The notes under the pieces: generated by a model
Databases searched by the model: none
Told to the model about the DNA's origin: nothing
The model's input: only the letters and a program-made list of their open reading frames with translations
Translations under genes and position numbers: made by a program
Source: a virus
Strand: one strand, 5' to 3'
Virus record (IMG/VR): IMGVR_UViG_3300001749_000005
Location: 20,744-44,788 of that record
DNA: 24,045 nt
Shown here: positions 20,932 to 24,045 of the stretch, piece by piece
How positions within the stretch are numbered: position 1 is the stretch's first letter
Layout: each line of letters begins with the position of its first letter

Positions 20932-21030
20932 GGACGGAGTAACCCGTTTAGCCATCAAGATGAGGCAGCAGGGAGTCTGCTGACGCGGGAAGGCTCAAGT
21001 CGGGGGTTCAAATCCCCCGTCTGTCCGCCA
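20932..21030 (+). tRNA. tRNA-like gene with encoded CCA and non-canonical core
   Basis: GGACGGA (20932-20938) pairs with TCTGTCC (21020-21026; one G-T pair), followed by G and an encoded CCA. A perfect T arm (GGGGG-TTCAAAT-CCCCC, 21002-21018) is present, extendable by a C-G pair. The middle is abnormal: CCCG (20943-20946) pairs with CGGG (20986-20989), enclosing a GCC/GGC hairpin and a CAGCA/TGCTG hairpin with loop GGGAGTC, which has no U33. I cannot assign an anticodon. With CCA it is 99 nt, near the size of long-arm (Ser, Leu, Sec) tRNAs. It may be an unusual tRNA, one with an intron, or a tRNA mimic. Confidence 0.6.
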
Positions 21031-21040
21031 TACGCAAAAC

Positions 21041-21048
21041 TAATATGA
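21041..21048 (+). promoter_or_regulatory. TATA box of the 21084 gene
   Basis: TAATATGA is centred about 26 nt before the leader element at 21070. Confidence 0.5.
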
Positions 21049-21069
21049 CTAGAGAAAGCTAATAATATT

Positions 21070-21081
21070 GTCGTGTAGGAG
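21070..21081 (+). promoter_or_regulatory. shared leader element (copy 8, plus strand)
   Basis: TGTCGTGTAGGAG region with the CGTGTAGGAG core at 21072-21081, 2 nt before the ATG at 21084. Confidence 0.62.
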
Positions 21082-21083
21082 AA

Positions 21084-21275
21084 ATGTTGAAGGTTTCTAA
21101 AAACCTAAAGGAGCATGTGAAAGAGGAAAGCGTGTTTAAGCATCGTTCTCAGATTGTGAGACCTGAACAAGAACAAAAGAGTATTTTGGAGTGGGAGCAC
21201 AGGGATGACCTGCCGAAATGTTGGGCGCGGCGTGTGACAGAAAACCTGATGGGAAGATACAGAAAGATAGAGTAG
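21084..21275 (+). CDS. stand-alone SVFKHR-family protein
   Basis: The 63-aa basic protein starts KVSKNLKEHVKEESVFKHRS and later has KSILEWEHRDD, ending in an Arg/Lys-rich stretch. EESVFKH matches EESVLKH of the GT4 enzyme (3222-4577), and the ESVFKHR plus SILEWE pair matches the lead peptide at 4577-4735. It has the shared leader and TATA box and is transcribed alone. The shared module might dock to the same partner as the glycosyltransferases; this is inference. Confidence 0.74.
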   Translation: MLKVSKNLKEHVKEESVFKHRSQIVRPEQEQKSILEWEHRDDLPKCWARRVTENLMGRYRKIE

Positions 21276-21287
21276 AAAAAAAGAGGG

Positions 21288-21734
21288 TTAAGAGTTAAGT
21301 AGTTGTTTGTATTCCTCAACAGCATTAGGATTGTATTTCATTGGATGCAAGAGAGTCTCCCAATCTCTCCTAAAGGCTTTATACTGCACTGAAAGCATTA
21401 AGAGAATAATTGGAGACATGACTCCAACAGAGACGATGTAGTTCAAAGGGAATAAGAAGGCAAGCATACAAAGCGTTATGATAGTAGCAACCGCAAAGCC
21501 CATTATAACTGACGGAAGGATTAATGCTACTGTAATGAATGTTGTGAAGGCAGGGAATTTGTCTCCTAAAATTCCCCATGATATATCTGGTATGCGTTCT
21601 AGTAGAGTAACCAATGTTGTTGGCAAGGTCTTGCGTGTAATACTGTAGCTATGCCTAAAAAAGCGACAAGCATAATGATTCGATGGTGTCTCAAGAGAAA
21701 ATTCCTCATTGTTTTTAATCACCACCTTTCTCAC
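21288..21734 (-). CDS. multi-pass membrane protein, N-terminus possibly made by -1 frameshift
   Basis: Residues 60-120 hold strong membrane helices (FTTFITVALILPSVIMGFAV; TIITLCMLAFLFPLNYIVSV; MSPIILLMLSVQY), then a charged C-terminus. The GTG at 21734 has no ribosome-binding site. An ATG at 21709 in another frame has GGTGGTGA 10 nt upstream and encodes MRNFLLRHHRIIMLVAFL, itself membrane-like. A slippery TTTTTTA in exact phase at 21662-21656 would shift that frame into this one. The true start is therefore open: GTG 21734, or ATG 21709 with recoding. Confidence 0.66.
   Translation of the reverse strand: MRKVVIKNNEEFSLETPSNHYACRFFRHSYSITRKTLPTTLVTLLERIPDISWGILGDKFPAFTTFITVALILPSVIMGFAVATIITLCMLAFLFPLNYIVSVGVMSPIILLMLSVQYKAFRRDWETLLHPMKYNPNAVEEYKQLLNS
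21599..21709 (-). CDS. short upstream frame ending after a slippery TTTTTTA site
   Basis: ATG 21709 is preceded by GGTGGTGA and encodes 36 aa (MRNFLLRHHRIIMLVAFLG... ending WLLY). Its GCT TTT TTA codons form the heptamer T-TTT-TTA in phase. Without slippage a short hydrophobic peptide is made; with -1 slippage the product joins the main membrane protein at RHSYSIT. A sequencing error in the six-T run would look the same. Confidence 0.4.
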   Translation of the reverse strand: MRNFLLRHHRIIMLVAFLGIATVLHARPCQQHWLLY

Positions 21735-21737
21735 TCT

Positions 21738-21923
21738 ATGTTTTTAGGCTTCAACTTGTTTTTAAGCCTTTGGGATTTAAGACGCCTTAGGAAGGCACGG
21801 TTGAGCAGGAGATGGTTAGAGTTTTTCGTGGAAGGTTTGGGAAGAACTGGCGGACGGCAAAAGAAACTTGAAGAAAAAGCGGTGGAAAAATGGAAGGTTG
21901 AAGTTAACAGGTTAGAAGCCTAG
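21738..21923 (+). CDS. basic helical protein, divergent from the membrane gene
   Basis: About 61 aa from ATG 21738: MFLGFNLFLSLWDLRRLRKA, then WLEFFVEGLGRTGGRQKKLEEKA and a charged helix ending VNRLEA. The frame is also open upstream to ATG 21651, but that part is antisense to the membrane gene and less protein-like. No ribosome-binding site precedes ATG 21738; a leaderless start is possible. A membrane-proximal basic protein; existence moderately supported. Confidence 0.45.
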   Translation: MFLGFNLFLSLWDLRRLRKARLSRRWLEFFVEGLGRTGGRQKKLEEKAVEKWKVEVNRLEA

Positions 21924-22028
21924 TGTTTCTTTCGGATGTGTGAACGCTATGTGTAGTGTGTTAGTCTGGTGTAGTTCTGCATGTAGCAAAGATTTTTAAG
22001 CTAAAAGCGGTTATAAAGAGATACCACA

Positions 22029-22117
22029 AAGTAGACATTCCTCAAAAGAAGGAGACCTAACATCTACTTCTTAGTGCTGTTTGTCTATTTAAGCCTTACG
22101 GTAGAGGCTGTTCTACC
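22029..22117 (+). promoter_or_regulatory. structured leader of the 22139 operon
   Basis: A GGTTATAAAGAG box lies at 22010-22021. Downstream, AAGTAGA (22029-22035) pairs with TCTACTT (22063-22069), enclosing GAAGGAG, and GGTAGA (22100-22105) pairs with TCTACC (22112-22117). The arms of the two hairpins are alike (GTAGA/TCTAC), so alternative pairing is possible, as in an attenuator. A second TATA-like CTATTTAAG lies at 22085-22093. Confidence 0.42.
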
Positions 22118-22138
22118 TATGCCTTAGTTGGGATGTGT

Positions 22139-22303
22139 ATGAAAAAAGCGGTTAGATGGAATGCGGATTTGCTGACGGTGTTGAGCCGGGTTACTGGGCT
22201 TGATTACACGACTATTATGCGGAATGTTTTGCATCTTTGCCGTTGTTTAGGTATTGAGTTTCCTAATAATATGGAGAGTGGGGATAGTGAGGAGGCCAGG
22301 TGA
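22139..22303 (+). CDS. small HTH-like protein
   Basis: The 54-aa protein has a VLSRVTGLDYTTIMRNVLHLCRCL segment that looks like a helix-turn-helix or ribbon-helix type region, followed by an acidic tail ending SEEAR. GGGAT lies about 6 nt before the ATG. It opens the right-hand operon and could regulate it, which is inference. Confidence 0.58.
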   Translation: MKKAVRWNADLLTVLSRVTGLDYTTIMRNVLHLCRCLGIEFPNNMESGDSEEAR

Positions 22304-22307
22304 AGTG

Positions 22308-22439
22308 ATGAGTAAGGACTTGGATTTTTTCTTGGTGTTGGGGTTGCATGGTTTAAGATATTACAGGGCAGGTTTGTTTTTGTGGTTTTATCATCACCGA
22401 CACATCCTAAATTTACAGAGGTTGACTAAAAATGAGTGA
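22308..22439 (+). CDS. 43-aa aromatic/His-rich protein
   Basis: ATG 22308 follows AGGTG at a normal distance and lies 4 nt after the previous stop. The product MSKDLDFFLVLGLHGLRYY... has a mildly hydrophobic centre (AGLFLWFYHHRH) and a polar end (NLQRLTKNE). It may be membrane-associated. It overlaps the next ATG by 8 nt. Confidence 0.55.
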   Translation: MSKDLDFFLVLGLHGLRYYRAGLFLWFYHHRHILNLQRLTKNE

Positions 22440-22566
22440 TGAAGAGTTTTGGTTTTGGATGAACAGTTTTGAGTTGTGGCATGTTTGGGGTTACAAAGTT
22501 GTGGATTGGGAAAAAGATTGTTATGATGTGTGTAGAGTGGGTATGAAGGAGTCTCAAACAAAATGA
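22432..22566 (+). CDS. 44-aa Trp-rich acidic protein
   Basis: The product MSDEEFWFWMNSFELWHVWG... is acidic with six Trp and two Cys (DCYDVCRVG), ending KESQTK. Its last codons and stop form the first copy of the GGAG...CAAACAAAATGA junction, where the next ATG overlaps the stop. Function unknown; a protein-protein role, for instance an inhibitor, is conceivable. Confidence 0.58.
   Translation: MSDEEFWFWMNSFELWHVWGYKVVDWEKDCYDVCRVGMKESQTK
22546..22566 (+). repeat. intercistronic junction repeat, copy 1
   Basis: AAGGAGTCTCAAACAAAATGA joins stop and start (ATGA) and encodes the end ...SQTK. The GGAG is the next gene's ribosome-binding site. Confidence 0.7.
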
Positions 22567-22760
22567 TTGAACGCCTTCTTGAGTTTAAAGCTTTCATGCA
22601 GATTATCCCTAAAACACCACAAGAATTAGAAGAAAAGATGCGAATATTGAAGGTATTTTTATCTCAAAATAAGGATTTAGAACCTTTCTTGCTTAAACAA
22701 GCTGTTGAAGATTTGGCGAGATTGTGGAAAATATTTTCGGAGAGGAACCAAACAAAATGA
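22563..22760 (+). CDS. 65-aa helical protein
   Basis: An all-helical 65-aa protein: MIERLLEFKAFMQII, LEEKMRILKVFLSQNKDL, FLLKQAVEDLARLWKIFSE, ending RNQTK. No Cys or known motif. It starts in an ATGA overlap and ends in the second copy of the repeated junction. Unknown function. Confidence 0.66.
   Translation: MIERLLEFKAFMQIIPKTPQELEEKMRILKVFLSQNKDLEPFLLKQAVEDLARLWKIFSERNQTK
22741..22760 (+). repeat. intercistronic junction repeat, copy 2
   Basis: AGAGGAACCAAACAAAATGA, encoding ...NQTK and stop, overlapping the next ATG. Confidence 0.7.
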
Positions 22761-22972
22761 GATATTTCAAACCTTTTGGGGGGTTCTTTCAAGTTAAAGC
22801 TCATGCTTCAAAAGATGGTAAGAAGACATTATGTGGTCGTGATATTGACAGCAGTTGGGAAGAACTTGAGGATTGGAAGATGTGGTTCTCATGTAAGAAG
22901 TGTTTCGCTAAATCACTCAAAGTAATGGAGAGGGGAAAACAACTTTCAAAAAAGGAGAAACAAACAAAATGA
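22757..22972 (+). CDS. zinc-knuckle protein, paralogue of 13621-13842
   Basis: ATG 22757 in the junction ATGA is preferred over an in-frame GTG at 22724. The 71-aa protein has His16, Cys26, Cys46 and Cys49 (KAHAS, LCGRD, SCKKC), spaced almost exactly as in the 13621-13842 protein, and a Lys-rich tail ending KEKQTK. It probably folds around one zinc ion. Two copies in different operons suggest distinct partners. Confidence 0.72.
   Translation: MRYFKPFGGFFQVKAHASKDGKKTLCGRDIDSSWEELEDWKMWFSCKKCFAKSLKVMERGKQLSKKEKQTK
22951..22972 (+). repeat. intercistronic junction repeat, copy 3
   Basis: AAAGGAGAAACAAACAAAAT then GA, encoding ...KQTK and stop, overlapping the next ATG. Confidence 0.7.
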
Positions 22973-23184
22973 GTGATGTAGAAGCAAAGAAAGTTACGAA
23001 GAGGATGCAGAAACGTTTAGGGAAGGGATGGCGTGAAGTAATTGGAAAAATGAGTGAGAAACATCGTTGTTGGGTAACTGAAGGTTATGGTTGCCCTTAC
23101 AAGATAGGAAATAGATATTGGGATATTTACAAGTGTCCCTACAGACGTGAGGATTCTCCATGTATGAAAAAGAAGGAGAACTAA
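22969..23184 (+). CDS. 71-aa basic Cys protein
   Basis: An N-terminal basic helix (KKVTKRMQKRLGKGWREVIG) precedes four Cys (34, 42, 56, 65; RCWVTEGYGCPYK, YKCPYRR, SPCMKK). This could be a metal-binding knuckle. It starts from the third junction copy (ATGA) and ends in a variant junction (AAGGAGAACTAA). Confidence 0.66.
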   Translation: MSDVEAKKVTKRMQKRLGKGWREVIGKMSEKHRCWVTEGYGCPYKIGNRYWDIYKCPYRREDSPCMKKKEN

Positions 23185-23189
23185 ATAAT

Positions 23190-23342
23190 ATGGTTCGTTG
23201 TGTCTTTTGCGCTAACTTCACTCGGAAAACAAGAGAATGTAGTGCATATCTAGACAGTAAAGGTAAACCAGTAGTCATAAAGCATATTCATGAGAATATG
23301 TCGTGCCCAAGATATAAGCGGAAGGAGAACCAAACAAAATGA
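23190..23342 (+). CDS. 50-aa Cys/zinc-type protein
   Basis: ATG 23190 follows AAGGAG within 15 nt. The product has CVFC (Cys4, Cys7), ECSAY (Cys17) and MSCPRYK (Cys39), consistent with one zinc site, and a Lys-rich end, ENQTK. It ends in the fourth junction copy. An upstream in-frame start at 23160 lies inside the preceding gene and lacks a ribosome-binding site. Confidence 0.64.
   Translation: MVRCVFCANFTRKTRECSAYLDSKGKPVVIKHIHENMSCPRYKRKENQTK
23321..23342 (+). repeat. intercistronic junction repeat, copy 4
   Basis: GAAGGAGAACCAAACAAAAT then GA, encoding ...NQTK and stop, overlapping the next ATG. A shorter relative without the CAAACAAA part lies at 23172-23184. Confidence 0.7.
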
Positions 23343-23830
23343 GCAAGGAGAAGTATTATGATATGGAGGAGCAAAGAAGAATGGAAGAGAAGTATGCTCC
23401 GATTGTTATGGATTTACTTGAAAGGAAATTTGGTGAAGAACCGAAGGATGTGCGCGATGAACATAAGGATTTTGATTTTAGGTGTGTTGGATTTACTTTT
23501 GGTTTAAAAGCAGACAGTGTAATAGCGGAGACAAAGAACCTTTTTATTGAAACGTTGAGTGTAGCGCAGGATACTGAGTTAAGAAAGAAAGGTTGGCTGT
23601 ATAGCCAAGAGTGTGACTATGTAATTTATTTGGATACTCACAACCTGAGATTGTTGTTGTTACCTTTAAAACCACTGCAACAATATGAGAGATTTATTAA
23701 AAGTTTCCCGCGTGGGTGGGCGCAGAATAAAGACCGTGTGTCTATACGCCACCTTGTTCCAATGCGAATTATTTTTCTTTGGTTATATGGCTCGTTTGGT
23801 ATAGATTGGGTTGAGCTTGAGGAGAACTAA
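23339..23830 (+). CDS. PD-(D/E)XK-like nuclease fold protein
   Basis: The 163-aa protein has DFDFRC (Asp44, Asp46), then VIAETKNLFIET with Glu64-x-Lys66, then KKGWLYSQECDYVIYLD. The order Asp...ExK...helix...Tyr-rich strand matches restriction-endonuclease-like (PD-(D/E)XK) proteins, in which the acid residues bind the metal that cuts DNA. The adjacent HNH gene strengthens a nucleic-acid role, such as resolvase or restriction-type nuclease; which one cannot be told. ATG in the junction ATGA. Confidence 0.55.
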   Translation: MSKEKYYDMEEQRRMEEKYAPIVMDLLERKFGEEPKDVRDEHKDFDFRCVGFTFGLKADSVIAETKNLFIETLSVAQDTELRKKGWLYSQECDYVIYLDTHNLRLLLLPLKPLQQYERFIKSFPRGWAQNKDRVSIRHLVPMRIIFLWLYGSFGIDWVELEEN

Positions 23831-23833
23831 GGA

Positions 23834-24045
23834 ATGAAACGTAAAACCTATGTTCATGCAAGCAGAGTCCATTATTATAAGGGTAAACCAATCATCATCA
23901 CTGGTGGGTGTAAGTCACGAAGAAGAAAGATAATTGCTTTGTTAGGTGGTCGCTGTATTAAATGTGGAAGCACTGAGAATTTAGAGTTACACCACGCTGG
24001 TTTATGTGAAGATAAAACTAGGTCAAAGAATAGATGGGGAACGTG
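23834..24045 (+). CDS. HNH endonuclease, 3' end outside window
   Basis: The visible 70 residues have a basic start (RRRKIIALLGGRC), a CIKC zinc pair (Cys41, Cys44), then LELHH (His53, His54), the HNH beta-beta-metal start. The rest, including the final His, lies beyond the window. HNH proteins cut DNA and occur as homing, restriction or phage packaging nucleases. GGAGAACTAAGG precedes the ATG, a relative of the operon's junction sequence. Confidence 0.82.
   Translation, partial: MKRKTYVHASRVHYYKGKPIIITGGCKSRRRKIIALLGGRCIKCGSTENLELHHAGLCEDKTRSKNRWGT

Noticed and set aside
20932-21030. Assignment as tRNA-Leu(GAG) or tRNA-Sec
   Set aside because: The loop can be read as GAG at 34-36, but position 33 is G and the D region is abnormal; no UCA anticodon for Sec.
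21379-21579. Minus-strand ORF of 66 aa in a third frame
   Set aside because: Overlaps the strongly hydrophobic main frame and has no motif or start signal.
22060-22128. Hydrophobic frame (IYFLVLFVYLSL) in the operon leader
   Set aside because: No usable start codon; only ATC is near the ribosome-binding-like GGAG.
1-24045. CRISPR array, insertion sequence or integrase
   Set aside because: No regularly spaced repeats, terminal repeats or recombinase motifs were found; the tRNA-like gene has no second copy of its 3' end as an attachment site in the window.

Overview
The window looks like part of an archaeal virus or provirus-like element. It holds about 55 tightly packed genes, most of them small. 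Many overlap as ATGA or TAATG stop/start pairs. Promoters are archaeal in type (TATA boxes about 25 nt upstream of the inferred start, several apparently leaderless genes), and gene ends carry T-runs. An AbrB-type regulator, many small winged-helix and zinc-knuckle proteins, a glycosyltransferase block, tail-anchored glycan-recognition proteins and a tRNA-like gene also fit an accessory or viral genome. I recognise no terminase, portal, polymerase, integrase or named capsid fold, so neither the virus family nor the host can be fixed from this window.

Layout. (1) 1-4735, minus strand: a glycan-modification operon with a small lead peptide, two GT-B (GT4-like) and two GT-A-like glycosyltransferases, a separately encoded N-terminal module, and a methyltransferase cut by the left edge. 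(2) 4803-6947, minus: four soluble, beta-rich proteins of unknown function, plausibly virion proteins. (3) 7037-7635, plus: a two-gene insert (AbrB-like regulator and a Cys-containing protein). (4) 7703-12156, minus: membrane proteins, then surface-type proteins with C-terminal membrane anchors, including a GH5-like glycosidase. A lectin-like gene with the same kind of tail lies on the plus strand (12261-13085). (5) 13082-14093, minus: small HTH and zinc-knuckle regulators behind a palindrome-bearing promoter. (6) 14227-14532: intergenic region with palindromes, a purine tract and a perfect 10-bp inverted repeat. (7) 14533-17701, minus: an operon led by a 456-aa helical/Pro-rich protein. (8) 17948-20537, plus: a thioredoxin-like protein, a winged-helix protein, two paralogous 78-aa basic Cys proteins and other small proteins. 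(9) 20534-21923: membrane proteins, a tRNA-like gene and a stand-alone copy of the lead-peptide module. (10) 22139-24045, plus: an operon of very small proteins ending in a nuclease-like protein and an HNH endonuclease cut by the right edge.

Four patterns tie the window together. First, a short leader, AACGTGTAGGAG, carrying the Shine-Dalgarno sequence, precedes eight genes and in most sits where transcription should start. Second, a 'SVFKHR' module occurs at four loci, alone or fused to glycosyltransferases. Third, the right-hand operon reuses one stop/start junction sequence four times. Fourth, several reading frames break in ways that suggest either recoding or single-base errors in the assembly.
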